A DNA stretch of 50,024 bases from Verrucomicrobiales bacterium (GCA_029233965.1 JARGOP010000019.1:1-50024), one strand, 5' to 3'; shown: positions 21,001-24,818, numbered from the stretch's first letter. The notes: generated by a model from the letters alone, not told the origin. Made by a program: numbers and translations.

Positions 21001-22899
21001 CACATTGATCTGCACATTCGCGTTATTGTTTCCGATGAGGACAGATCCGCTATTCTGTCCCGCCGCATCAGGATTGCCCTCACTGGCTCCACCCGGCATG
21101 GTGTCGAGGACCGCCGCCATGTTGAAAGCGCCCGGAGTCGTCTCAGCGTTTGCACTGAGAGGATCGACAATGCCGGTGATCCCGTCCCAGCCGGCGACAA
21201 TATTGATTCCACCTTCGCCCGCACTGCGGACTGCGTCGTTGATGATCACATCCCCCATCGCAAGAAGAGACAGCGTTCCGCCGGACGTGCCGGGCGCATC
21301 CTGATACCACTCCACCCGATCATTAACCGTGATGTTGCCACGCGGCCCTGCGAGGCCGAAGTTACTCGTGATGATCACATTGGTTCCCGCATCCAGCGTG
21401 TTGGAAAGATCAACATTGTTCACATTATCAACGCCGACAGCAGCAGAGGAAATCGTGATATTGGTCGGATCAAGCAGAAGCGTGCCGCTCAATCCGTGAT
21501 CCGAGCTCAGATCCACCATTCCCCGATAACCCAGCGTCTCCTTTCCGGAAACCTCCGCAAAACCTCCGTTTCCGACAATACCGGCACCACGAGCCGAAAT
21601 CGACCCCGCGAAATCGGTGGTTTCATCCGACCACAAGATAATGACGCCACCATTTCCGGCATCGGTCGCGTCCGCGGAAAAGGCCGCCCCGTCCAAAACC
21701 GTGAGACTGTTCGCATTATCGATATCCGCATTCCGCCCCTGAAAGCCTCCCCCGATCTGCACACTGCCACCACCGGTGCCGCCTGAGGCATTGAAACTGG
21801 CCGTTTCTGTCACGAGAATATCCCGCGCCTCGACCACGACATCCCCGCCACCTGCAGTGGCTGAACTCACGTCAATGCCGCCGGAAATCAATGCTTCGCG
21901 AGACGCAGCAACCTCCACTCTCCCCTGCTCTGCAGCGATCATACCATCGACCCGTGCATAGGCCGCCTCAATGAGAACGCGTCCACTGCTTCCGATTCCG
22001 GGTCCACTGGCCTGGATCGATCCGGAGTTACTTACCCAACCGTCAGTTCCCTTGAGAAAGACACGCCCCCCGGATGTCGCTGCTCCCGTGGCACGAACCG
22101 ACCCCTTGTTGTTGATCGCAAGCGCATACATGTTCCCATGCGCCTTCAGTTCGATCGCGGCTCCCTCAATCGTTCCGTCGTTGAGAACCCCGGTTCCGCT
22201 GGCGCCGGCACCGGTTGCGCGGATAAACATGCGCTCTCCCAGGGCATTCGACTCCGCTTTGAGTAAAATTTCCTCTCCGGCACCCATGCCTACGGTTCCT
22301 GAAGCCTTGATTGAACCGGTGTTGGTCACCGTTTTTCCGATCAGGAAAACATCACCCCCGATTGCATTGATGCGCCCCATGTTGGTGACCCCTTCCCCAT
22401 TTCCATTCCCTTTGAAGACCATATCTCCGCCGGCCAGAAATTCCCCGTTGTTGATATCCAGCGTTGAAAGCACCAACCCGTGCACGTCGATCGTTCCACT
22501 CGCCCCCACGAGGATCCCGTTCGGGTTGATCACGAAAACACTTCCGTTCGCCTGCAGCGCCCCGTGAATTTCACTCGGGTTTCCTCCTGTCACCCGGTTG
22601 AGCACGGCCGCATTGATTCCCGGTTGGTTGAACTGCGTCAATTCCCCGGCGTCGATTGAAAAGTCGTCCCAATTGATAATCGCGTTCAGCGAACTCTGAT
22701 TGATCTGGAGATTCCCGCCTGTTCCGGCTCCGATACTGACATCACCATGAACCACCACGCCTCCGCTTGGGTTCGCTTGAATCGGAACCGCAAAAAACGT
22801 CAACCCCGGAGTGAGGCAGGCGACAACAAAAGCCTGGAAGCGCATTGAAGCACGCCAGCGCGAACACAGATATCTCTTCTGAGTACAAGGTTTTCTCAT
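1..22899 (-). CDS. Giant filamentous-haemagglutinin-like TPS exoprotein with GHGG repeats (3' end outside window)
   Basis: One uninterrupted minus-strand frame runs from an ATG at 22899 to the window edge: 7,633 codons without a stop. Residues 1-42 form an extended signal peptide with a basic start, a hydrophobic core near residues 21-40 and a likely cut after IQA. Residues 43 to about 300 match the haemagglutination-activity/TPS domain, with the NPNGI motif at 125-129. The remainder is Gly/Asp/Thr-rich alternating beta sequence dominated by a module containing [YF]xQ[IL]GHGG followed by GDIxVxA- and GxIxFxAG-like strands, as expected for a long right-handed beta-helix. TPS-family proteins cross the outer membrane through a TpsB partner; none is encoded in this window. 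The start is fixed by the signal peptide, but no Shine-Dalgarno is evident. A sulfatase gene lies upstream on the same strand. The role (adhesion, biofilm or predation defence) is inferred from the family. The C-terminus, and so the anchoring or release mechanism, is unseen. Confidence 0.93.
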   Translation of the reverse strand, partial: MRKPCTQKRYLCSRWRASMRFQAFVVACLTPGLTFFAVPIQANPSGGVVVHGDVSIGAGTGGNLQINQSSLNAIINWDDFSIDAGELTQFNQPGINAAVLNRVTGGNPSEIHGALQANGSVFVINPNGILVGASGTIDVHGLVLSTLDINNGEFLAGGDMVFKGNGNGEGVTNMGRINAIGGDVFLIGKTVTNTGSIKASGTVGMGAGEEILLKAESNALGERMFIRATGAGASGTGVLNDGTIEGAAIELKAHGNMYALAINNKGSVRATGAATSGGRVFLKGTDGWVSNSGSIQASGPGIGSSGRVLIEAAYARVDGMIAAEQGRVEVAASREALISGGIDVSSATAGGGDVVVEARDILVTETASFNASGGTGGGSVQIGGGFQGRNADIDNANSLTVLDGAAFSADATDAGNGGVIILWSDETTDFAGSISARGAGIVGNGGFAEVSGKETLGYRGMVDLSSDHGLSGTLLLDPTNITISSAAVGVDNVNNVDLSNTLDAGTNVIITSNFGLAGPRGNITVNDRVEWYQDAPGTSGGTLSLLAMGDVIINDAVRSAGEGGINIVAGWDGITGIVDPLSANAETTPGAFNMAAVLDTMPGGASEGNPDAAGQNSGSVLIGNNNANVQINVGSRFGHTLLAAHDLIMQADGNTNEAYVQLGFADNGTEYQISDTNQDSNGNGVGNGINNGLHNEWWGSFSAADGSGTGFTGTDAVTGKDYIALLGGTPDSTAGVGSFAGAGSGAKGDITARLSGRLDMQAGTTRSYVQIGHGGSGQEGFEQRAVSTGETRTTRDGYVLDTTNARTFFGTTWKTNTEADPLNGSLFRVEGDITIQAAGDIEMLAAPGITTDPNNVANTNAGAGNYAMIGHGGAENPGSYHGDVTVIAEGAVGSGEADTAGLARLAGIGIDMIGGRSDTRFVQIGHGHTREGNPRSIFDMQRSGDITVTAETGAIRMQGYTQTDNRADQYSHVQIGHGGAQADAPANNGTFSGGAGSFNITGIRGENSSIGNVIVLANGTYVDPNDAGSKVGIGVRAGNQLYSYAQIGHGGANQRALGGEGYQGDISVKATQGDILFAGGADKASNRDWGYGRNHAMIGHGGRDAEGAKGGLVTVEAGQGAGATDGDIRFFAGKHYESFAQIGHGGYSSNGNYGATRGALAGNDNDSEITVTAFGDIHFESGASGSADALGVTAYANLWFNDLNNGATRNGYYNVEDRYVMIGHGGNDADGIMANSHDITITSGTGDLQNIDNDVSTGGITFISGNQNRDFAQIGHGGRSNGANDDNGFSGDITIASNGGGIVFDGSIEGGTRYVRQSRSFDGVSNTTTVLALEGGAESYIHIGNGGYAARGRHSGDITITSYGGLDMIGSVNNTITSQSFSADTDDLSSVQNAIGAGANFWTSLSPRTDTAATVATEFAVSNGPVNVAPGSLRIVMDDGAGGTVVITDLPDADNDEQDTDNNGGSNPNLTDDGSILVDQNGNTVGDVDYRRGIVRFNTVVAGTVTTVEYDSVKGYKERAYAQLGHGGHESEGPNNNRTSGGNSGDISITLADDLRVHAGAFYRAYAQIGHGGHETKGAHSGDITIDIVAGADGGKLEMLAGVNGARHRDYQAYAQLGHGGYAANGNHYGDITITNGKNDTDGFGVLFKAGTNQDNYTQLGHGGRSSRSGEDTADGSQSFGLNGDIVIQTKGDIAFVAGTGIRNNDAWRDDFRNYAQLGHGGWDADPEQSNNNNFGVTNALFSRTSIGDTTAGEAGVGAGRWGHFGDIVLNTTEGDISFMAGNNIALADRLDPEGNIGPITGSDVLVSHGDGVGRFHSAMLGHGGITTSGDHHGSISVVTQNGSVNVGGGMYSDDNDSRLSNFAQIGHTYQYQDGGPNGHLGRSDESIEVMALGANGNVNLVAGGGQSNSAKIGLGGRETDGTFLGDIKVYAGNDINLMGGVALQREVTRIAEFQDMSGANGGNNNDISEFNVYWGNTEDGPGYVMMDEAAGVGNGQKTRFMSDDVTAGSVEFRIADATHAYDGSAPADIIDVDNGNGTGNLVVQVDLANGQAVAGDVVGTIDYATSEITWNTAVIVNAGDEADLFVNYNTTTHISNDAINSFAQIGHGGLDATPLTNTHPETGAADQRGHSGNIEVRAGVDAQGDYTGTGGTITGLAGNDRRNFIQIGHGGVSSIAPTDGFYAGTIDVRADGGIRFKGGDTLQDDFTVAWNYDPSQPASANNVRVAGVPGGTDNRGILYMDYNYAMIGHGGVNSDADGSLDNNSNDPLSTREGHNGDIFVQANDGDINFEAGGGRGYGHFTQIGHGGLNTNGNHHGNIDVESINGNIEFVGGGQTYDGNNVDHRAYSMIGHGGHGMTGNLGRIGEHINVTAGGLIDFHGTPKNNLGSAVPYAAHVYTLNRPNNQDENHRNRARADENFTMIGHGGTFVYGDKTGEINVTAGNGISFSGAVLDAEREDGESDNAGSYNFAQIGHGGYFSYRQYRSNIVTGTMTHADDFNQPSNLDGTGFPFWPIDNSVDPALGQGVPLYDGFSGDVTVLATGGDITFTGGNAHSTFAKIGHGGYEVAGDHDGKIDVKATVGSIIFNADVDLHGSNAGFSGSGNNTYAQIGHGGFYSDGEIRSDIFVSAAGDIDFDGGDSNSFAQIGHGGFADGGTRTDRWGGSNAAHRRSNDRGYRPATRSGNIDVQSGGDILFNAGNNDGDLGFAQIGHGGRQVAANPWASAYGDGHSGNIDVSATGEILFEGGSRRGDYIMIGHGGYETFGNHGGDGSDNRLNSDILVEAGDGVTFKATGISNTNTARNFAQIGHGGWRSSFRDVQDMDGNLFAILGGYDNGGLVANNAGRNPWEPYTTNPDGLALDFLTGRPINEVVPGTENFITPTGTSTVGPATLGTFMGNITVRTTNAGGDIRMLAPSEAEGTIYGNAGESYAQIGHGGFRTFGDVVGNITVESAGGIDFNAVQGDGTRTANHGAAYALLGHGGYESGGEYNGDIIVSSVDTISFVGGNSVDGANVGFVQLGHGGYNSDDDHGQYNEAVRDADGNQKTSDDDLGNSGNITVTVTAGDLEFLAGKDSDTYAQLGHGGRSTRDTHSGDITVNVDGGIRFIAGVDASAGNTNPGGNERSYVQLGHGGNDSDGSHSGDIAVTAGSFAAGPESGKGIVFRSGDHLNNSSQIGHGGHGTRTYGTVAQGGEGFEGSITILADGDIHFAAGSYFKNGNPFDVGNEAQNYTQIGHGGYNADAYKDPDRVLAVGLEGHSGDISVVTTSGDISFLASQSGFEATPGDGGGSYHYAQIGHGGANAQGDHHGNIEVRAGIDGNGNVLDANSRILFAGGGGTLDDWADNNNYAQLGHGGRMDGNAASSAGNFGLATEVISVSSGGDITFTTAGGVNNYVQLGNGGYNARGNHSGDIQVLANGSVLIEGSQMKADGSTGSYTAAYAFTRPSTDGNSFRNLDRAGEFEATAAGAARAAGEADFNFNQVQTGTLRVIIRDDSNNIVMTLHDPNNNGNLVVETVDAGITNVDPVAVGDTVGSYTASRIQFTQDVNPGANAYGGTSNIGVVYESTMTDRAYAMVGHGGYDADLPNNDPADRAYVGDISIVARTGDVTINSGHDDDTFAMVGHGSRGTRGLIGGSGVDESANIFIRAGGAFAANAGDGARANARVGHGGYDSEGDKSGHIMVSAGSGALFTSLGTGIFNDVFDFDLDGTKDNVTFTTLDPTLGTISLNGGSGREDSEVHIGHGGNRSQGVGSDLYTGDIGVSATGDITLLGGVGTRRFAQIGHGGWDDASDVNNTRAVDTVGDVSVISEGGDMSLKAGGWNSYALIGHGSDDNNNRDNLGGKREGRIFALADTITLDRNGNRTAWIGHEFERTDDVQNPFGAANISMSNLEVGSSYVPLGHQVIARDGLISANNGTANTNNNITITDTFRDTFIRPNMAFGDFAYSAGNITVNSLLNGATLFDATNRSNNFSLLASGNIAVNFSIQNPGSGDVNLIAGTQFGSDFFSGAGGIIDFPSIGTDDFQQIDHLFGPPVGSLNMAAVSAAGSLGFNGSSVIIDATPRAIAVGSRDGTTTVSGSSVEVLGGNGFNEYAQIGFRSVNAVDDLGDADLAGSATGDVTVHAADGGVRVEAGAGLRAIAQIGHGGDDSTLGAANDPADPSHSGNISVDASFGAGGNVTVLAGNANQQWAMIGHGGRSIAAGHSGAIGVRGADITLAGGGTDVAHVDSSAQIGHSGRASSGDSSGAITVAATGNLAVRSGDGLRAVSMIGHGGRSAPGNHEGEIRITAGGTFDLIAGGEEDAFAQVGHGGYASRGDQNGNIFILAGGDITAESGDGSRAYVQIGQGGYDADSPNNDGAGTPGVVGEIEVASTGGSISFTGGNGVNAYAQLGHGGISNQGDHSGTIAVRARENLSFVSGNGNNGYSQLGHGGNGAAGNHSGSIYASAGTSGNFFFGLNFVSFGTPTTTGAISFTAGNAINAYTQLGHGGNGARGDHGLATEVIDVRAASGISFSGGSGLLETQNQRIAYAMLGHGGHDADNPNPGNYADNTAGTPGFPTPAERVGNTADITVVTATGDISFAAGSQDRNFAQLGHGGHSTAGDHTGTISVDATEGAIRFESLLDGVDVDLATGADNPDERYVMLGHGGFFASGSHTGDIDVTAGVGGEIRFTSGANGSSFAQLGHGGRNDYRQSGTGATPGNNINDRYYPGTLSGNIAVTAGLDISFTGGNGGSVGYAQLGHGGFRSAAIADEGHEGSIDVTSTNGAIQFTAGTAGNAFAQIGHGGSGSMGNHGLFDANGSGGLENAITVSGATGVNFAGGGANSYAQIGHGGIDASFDPSIVPAAEPSGSAGFHLNTPVTTALGSAGAIQVFAGYAADGTTLLNAGADANFRAGTAGSSYTQIGHGGIRTSGDHEGAITLRSTGAFELQTLTGNTDSYAQLGHGGRLAKGSLSGDVVLSTENDITLASGNAVRAYTQIGHGGNDADSGAGLNDGTISITSNSGSLSLTAGGSSASAQIGHGGVNTATASGTSVTSSAIDISIAGNGSLVSGNGNNAYSQIGHGGTNARVVNQLGDICVHVGGTWTLDAAANDSAGTNAYVQIGHGGQNADGNHAGDVTVVSGFTNAGGVTMLGGDTNGRFVQIGHGAGVTGRNMDLAGDIFVVANNGGDLVMTGGAGDGSYVMAGHGDGFGAYGNFGSGISGGTREGGLQYFVDGDAVLNSGTGANSNVHLIHRTNTGGGLSDSTYLGGDSYRYIVNGSTIGNDAASGSRENQGVIVNGIAGTGDIFITDNTGADVEVGIPANSGDQFTNDSFSFVVLATGNINFNRSVQNAGNGLIALVAGWNGVQDASTIDFNNGACDPNITPGAIDFDDKDAWGNTFADTSSSIHTQGKLTIGNASQTQAVMVGSQSGSTVLRGYEIELISSDTTANAFTQIGFHNPASDITGPGPINYRPSIDVQARAGGLTLNSGDAAGAFTQIGHGGAGSTTGINVDAEIYISFCEPAGVTLSGGQLAGANGSYAQIGHGISNGTGTRGGNISLLNVSNVTLTATPAGQTGAFAQIGHGGTNDDGTKSGLITLTGAAALADQGDVSLLSDAAGTGTGNFLQIGHGGSDADADASGNITLTNFRDITLEGGGSTQSHALIGHGGRAVSGVMTANIDITASRDITLTAGGGEDSFAQIGLGGAVPEGNLFGAVTVATGGDILMTGGLGENAFSMIGLGGNGGSGTKQGQVSVTSSGGGLTMTGGDSATTADAFVFIGNGGHASGGLITLSDTVVTVAGAIDMNAGAATRSYVQIGAGGQGNPSNNHVSDVSVTAGGDISLDGGDGNTAYAQIGMGGNGADGDMDSNITVTSNGGSVTVDAGNGDNAVAKIGNGGAGADGEMTGFIDVKADTFIRVAGSDSTTGTGGFAMIGHGGITYAGDLGDADDFIRVNAGTSVEVLGGAKDNSFAMIGHGGLDNTGSPTVNSTIEVTAGTDVTVRGGASTTTDDAYAMIGHGGAQMTSTTDSAIRVDARNGTLTVAGGGGVNTTANFAQVGHGGHEVEGAQGGAIVVLANAIDLVSGTTPESYAQIGHGGFEDDANTDGVLSGNIFVNFDPNANGGVGAVVGGSGNIILNSTGGSTDAFTQIGHGGRDREGTITGNILIGKAANVELLGGGTRAYAQIGHGGAGSAGFSAPVAKSGNITLLETAAVTLTGGSGPDSYAQIGHGGNENGGDTNGNITVVSSGEIDVTGGATTDGYAQIGHGGHLANGNHGVVGDVIRLEANSLDLNAGGSGAYAQVGHGGYDADGVFTSALYINFSEATQSPLAGVTGALTMDSAASNNAYTQIGHGGANSGSETNTKSGDILIGGFTSVAMNGGNGAADAYSQIGHGGDENAGDTSGLIVVGTTGAVSMNAGSGSDAYVQIGHGGHLADGAHGLAGNLTTVIAGNGVSLTGNGNRSYAQIGAGGYDLDGTLVGNTYVNFNPATMTEQGGGAINLSAGASQGAYAQIGLGGAETDGDKSGDVRVEGDAVTLNSDGQDAYAQIGSGGGITSNSDVEQPSGTIASNVTVNAASGDVTLDASGTGAQAYVQIGGGGSLHNSAMSGTTTVTASGDVILTGGDSSNRSARIGLGGVGIGDTAVNADLTDAATSVTATNVTMTGGIGDSAFTQIGAGGGASGGDNPFVGTIAGATTVAATGSITMGSGGNSGVFGSFSQIGIGGRGADAATMNGDTTVTFGNGLTLDASSGGLNSYVQIGAGGDDADGVITSNTAVTGTGDIVLTAGAATSGSYAQIGSGGTDADGGDITGNVLVGGDSLTLNGGAGTGGNPALIGNSYAGADAIITGFVTTNVTNAITLNGGASPGSEAMIGHYLSSTGANDLNGSVSIVAGGDISLTGDGSGAMIGHGASAGDATGTRTGGLNIYTDGSISLTDGSTGASLISHQTADGPGSVNYAGGTNGGDSGYSIVGLSGVNLDPTLRQQTGVGAAGTLITLAETIGAALTLGDVTIASGGTSSLTIGSGSLSNLAFNSTNQLSLLSGGDLTLLIGFQNSGSGGLGLLAGWANTGTTAATAPVMTGTYNASNPALGNISLPNFAPISITGVVAATEFGANNGIVRIGDGTQESGVSVGSKTGVTEVLGSGITVAGGATDGSYAQLGFYGDNSGAITGALNLSASSGGISVDAGAGENSFAQIGHGGGTSAGGDVIADISIRQLQPGGLGITGSSGQSAYAQIGHGGAGYTGIMVGSITPEGSFSQAIFDAGSGNGASAQFGHGGVDAGGDKQGDVSLSAGTIIMGGGVGDAAFAQIGHGGTNGGGSVSGILNVAATAGAIEMVSGDVGQSSSVQIGHGGAGYDGNVIDQSVGVSAVTGVFLLGGDADASTVQIGHGGANAQAAELSGNLTVSAGNDVFVSAGSGRFSFAQIGNGGAQVSNSFGGDIEVTTTGGSVRITGNDPTQGSYAKVGHGDDLRGSLSAIGGTGSRDGDISISATDDIRLLNALVGHVNDLANSALTPVDPASGTILTVSSDAQTDPAGGDFIVDSGSQVYGEEDLRVYLPTRANNQMAADAMINGQAWIDTPVDPSETQRDDEFTRHITGTNPSSPLEHDYGSLTDPAPQNIAGFAFYYDTIELNAPPTGGTGGTGGTGGTGGTGGTGG
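540..6640 (-). repeat. GHGG repeat array, block 3 (most C-terminal in window)
   Basis: About 48 copies by eye, with the most regular spacing of the three blocks at roughly 110-130 bp (about 39 residues). Many copies between about 2.5 and 3.6 kb and between 5.3 and 5.9 kb replace the His of GHGG with Ala, Ser, Ile or Leu, giving cores such as YAQIGSGG, VQIGAGG and ARIGLGG. The last copies near 590 and 690 are degenerate (VGHGD, IGNGG). A non-repetitive C-terminal stretch follows. Confidence 0.88.
6601..7081 (-). repeat. Type A module, copy 3 (heads GHGG block 3)
   Basis: Contains GDIFITDNTG, LATGNINFNRSVQNAG, ALVAGWNGVQD, a VGSQSG segment and the terminal FTQIGF. Most similar to copy 1 at the VAGW(D/N)G core. 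Confidence 0.7.
7300..10650 (-). repeat. GHGG repeat array, block 2
   Basis: Same module as block 1, with copies near 10485, 10335, 9995, 9745, 9630, 9135, 8985, 8690, 8425, 7975, 7730 and 7485. The period is mostly 110-180 bp. The block is bounded by type A modules: one on its N-terminal side at 10621-11160, and the one that starts block 3 at 6601-7081. Confidence 0.88.
10621..11160 (-). repeat. Type A module, copy 2 (heads GHGG block 2)
   Basis: Contains NITITDTFRD, SLLASGNIAVNFSIQN, GSGDVNLIAG, a VGSRDG segment and the terminal YAQIGF, in the same order as copies 1 and 3. The Gly-Trp-Asp-Gly of copy 1 is replaced here by a GTQFG segment. Confidence 0.65.
12241..12490 (-). repeat. Type B module, copy 3
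   Basis: Segment with TGTLRVIIRDD, LHDPNNNGNLVVETVD, VGDTVGSYTASRIQFTQDV. It is the most divergent of the three copies: the DY of the other two is replaced by SY. Confidence 0.45.
16621..16900 (-). repeat. Type B module, copy 2
   Basis: Segment with AGSVEFRIAD, DVDNGNGTGNLVV, VVGTIDYATSEITWNT and VNAGDEADLFVNY. It has the same motif order as the copies at 18361 and 12241. Confidence 0.55.
18361..18660 (-). repeat. Type B module, copy 1 (inserted in block 1)
   Basis: Segment with FAVSNGPV, APGSLRIVMDDG, VITDLPDAD, an Asn/Asp-rich stretch, then VGDVDY and IVRFNTVVAG. The order, a PGSL strand, an Asp/Asn-rich loop and a G-x-(V/I)DY-x-x-x-I-x-(F/W)N strand, is shared with two other places in block 1. 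It looks like a small beta-sandwich insert; the fold is inferred. Confidence 0.55.
20890..21345 (-). repeat. Type A module, copy 1 (heads GHGG block 1)
   Basis: Protein segment running from GNITVND through a strand ending LLAMGDV, then SAGEGGINIVAGWDG, an Asn/Ala-rich loop, a VGSRFG segment, and ending YVQLGF. It differs from the GHGG module and recurs at 10621-11160 and 6601-7081 with the same order of motifs. Confidence 0.7.
22000..22773 (-). other. TPS / haemagglutination-activity domain of the giant protein
   Basis: Residues 43 to about 300 begin directly after the predicted signal peptide. The segment has the typical order of the FHA secretion domain: a GDVSIG-like first strand, an INWDDFSI strand, a VLNRVTGGNPSEIHG segment, then FVINPNGILVG at about 122-132. 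In this family the domain is recognised by POTRA domains of a TpsB transporter and nucleates the beta-helix. The far boundary is estimated. Confidence 0.85.
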
Positions 22900-22907
22900 A
22901 ACAGGTG

Positions 22908-22923
22908 TTTTTTTTGGGGGGGG
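22908..22923 (-). promoter_or_regulatory. T8/G8 homopolymer pair upstream of the giant gene start
   Basis: On the plus strand eight T are followed by eight G, ending 8 bases from the ATG of the giant gene; in the gene's sense this is C8 then A8. Tracts of this kind are prone to slipped-strand mispairing and sit in the promoter or leader of many phase-variable surface proteins. A regulatory effect here is inferred. No convincing sigma-70 boxes or Shine-Dalgarno were found in 22900-23172. Confidence 0.4.
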
Positions 22924-23172
22924 ATTTTCCCAAAAATTCGGAGGAGGAATTTCGGGCTAACTCTCAAACTAAGAAATTGATCTGTCATCTGTCGACTTTT
23001 TTCTATCCTTTTTTTCGCATCTCGATAACTGAATTACAGCCACTTAGCCAATTCCTCCCGTTTGCCACTATTGAATGTGACAAAATCACCGCATGACAGC
23101 CTCTCAAAACCCCTTTTTGTCACCCCCTCCGGAAGCACTCGCGCCCCCCGGGGCACGCCGCTTTTTTCGCGG

Positions 23173-24741
23173 TCACGCCCCATTCTTCCTGGTCTTGCCG
23201 CCTTTTTTCCCGCCTTTACCCGGCTGCAGTACTTCCACCGGATCAGCACCGACCTGATAATATTCGCGGAGACGTTCCAGTTCCTTCTTGAGCTCCTTTT
23301 GCTTGTCCGCGTATTCAGGCTCTCCGTACACGGAATTCAATTCATCGGGATCAGCCTTCAGGTCGAAGAGTTCCCATTCCCCCAGTTCGTAGTAGTGAAT
23401 CAGCTTGTGCTTCGCATCGGTGACGCCGTAGTGCCGGGCCACACTGTGCGCCCCCGGGAACTCGTAGTAGTGATAGTAAAAGGTTGACCTCCAGTCCTCC
23501 TCCGCCACTTCCCCTTTGAAGACAGGAACGAGACTTTCCCCCTGCATATCGTCCGGCACTTCGACACCGGCGGCGTCGAGAAATGTCTCGGCAAAATCCA
23601 AATTGGACACGATGAGGTCGCTTGTTGTGCCCGCCTCGATCACGCCCGGCCATTTCGCGAGCAGCGGGGTTTTCAGCGACTCTTCATACATCCAGCGCTT
23701 ATCGAACCATCCGTGCTCCCCGAGATACCAGCCCTGATCACTGGCATAAATCACGAGCGTGTTGTCTTCGAGCCCGGCTTCTTTCAGATAGTCGAGGACA
23801 TCCCCGACCGAATCGTCGACTGATTTGACGCAGCGGAGGTAGTCCTTCACGTAGCGCTGATATTTCCACTGGATCACTTCCTTCTCTGTCATCGTGTCGC
23901 GACGGGAAAGATAATCGGAATTCTTTTTGTGGTAGGCCTTGTTCCACATCGTGAGCTGATATGGATCTAGGTTGGTCGGTGCGACCAGCTTCAAATCGGA
24001 GGGCGTGAGGTGTCGCTTGATCTCCATGGTCTGATTCGCCGCCGGACTCGCCCGGTTCGAATAGTCATCGAAAAGTGTGTCCGGCTCCGGGATCGTGACG
24101 TCGTCGAGCCAGTTCAGGTACTTCGGTCCCGGCTGCCAGTTCCGATGCGGCGCCTTGTGCTGAAACATGAGCAGGAACGGCTTCTCCGGATCCCGCTCCT
24201 CTTTAAGCCAGGCGAGGGTTTTGTCTCGAATGATATCCGTCGTGTAGCCGGTGTGCTCCCGCCTGGTCGGCTCGGCTTCAATGCCGCCGAAGAGCATCGG
24301 CGGGTTGTAATACGGCCCCTGCCCGATGAGAACGTCGAAGTGATCGAATCCCTGCGGCGTCGACTTGAGATGCCATTTGCCGATTACGGCGGTCTGATAT
24401 CCCCCTTCGCGAAGAAGTTTCGGAAAGGTCTGCTGCGATCCGTCGAAAGTATTCCCGTTTCTGACAAATCCGTTCAGATGGCTGTATTTCCCGGTCTGAA
24501 TCACGGCGCGGCTGGGGCCGCAAATGGCATTCGTCACGTAGCACCGGGTAAACTTCATCCCACCGGTCGCAATCCGGTCCAAATTCGGAGTCGCCATCCT
24601 CGTTGCGTCGTAGGCGCTCAGGGCCTGCTCGCAGTGGTCATCGGTGAAAATAAAGAGAATATTGGGTCTCGTTCCCGCATGAGTTGAAACCGCCAGGGTC
24701 GAGATTACGGAAAAGAGGAGAAAGAAGCGTTGGAGCATCAT
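23173..24741 (-). CDS. Secreted type I sulfatase
   Basis: Hydrolyses sulfate esters, probably on polysaccharides, outside the cytoplasm. The mature part opens with the sulfatase strand PNILFIFTDDH, whose Asp pair binds calcium. The active-site motif CGPSR follows (C-x-P-S-R type, formylglycine formed from Cys, so an anaerobic or aerobic maturase encoded elsewhere is needed). A GKWHLK motif and a late ASDQGWYLGEHGWFDKR segment complete the pocket. The chosen ATG gives 522 residues and a clean signal peptide cut near THA; an earlier in-frame start at 24846 would add 35 residues with no signal-peptide character. The C-terminus is Lys/Gly-rich (GKGGKKGGK). The substrate class is not certain, though the sequence resembles the iduronate/glucosamine sulfatase branch of family S1. 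It lies 273 bp upstream of the giant adhesin gene on the same strand. Confidence 0.9.
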   Translation of the reverse strand: MMLQRFFLLFSVISTLAVSTHAGTRPNILFIFTDDHCEQALSAYDATRMATPNLDRIATGGMKFTRCYVTNAICGPSRAVIQTGKYSHLNGFVRNGNTFDGSQQTFPKLLREGGYQTAVIGKWHLKSTPQGFDHFDVLIGQGPYYNPPMLFGGIEAEPTRREHTGYTTDIIRDKTLAWLKEERDPEKPFLLMFQHKAPHRNWQPGPKYLNWLDDVTIPEPDTLFDDYSNRASPAANQTMEIKRHLTPSDLKLVAPTNLDPYQLTMWNKAYHKKNSDYLSRRDTMTEKEVIQWKYQRYVKDYLRCVKSVDDSVGDVLDYLKEAGLEDNTLVIYASDQGWYLGEHGWFDKRWMYEESLKTPLLAKWPGVIEAGTTSDLIVSNLDFAETFLDAAGVEVPDDMQGESLVPVFKGEVAEEDWRSTFYYHYYEFPGAHSVARHYGVTDAKHKLIHYYELGEWELFDLKADPDELNSVYGEPEYADKQKELKKELERLREYYQVGADPVEVLQPGKGGKKGGKTRKNGA

Positions 24742-24818
24742 GGGGTTCGGTTTAGCCTGACCGAAAATTTTCCGCAAAGAAAAAACAGAGCGCATTCCGG
24801 CGCATCTGCGGCATATGA

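Noticed and set aside
22742-22933. Alternative minus-strand frame beginning upstream of the homopolymers
   Set aside because: It needs a TTG start, runs into another frame of the giant gene and ends after 63 codons; it would only matter if tract slippage fused it to the main frame.
23160-23172. CCGC-GCGG hairpin after the sulfatase stop as a terminator
   Set aside because: Only four base pairs, with a run of A instead of T following in the minus sense.
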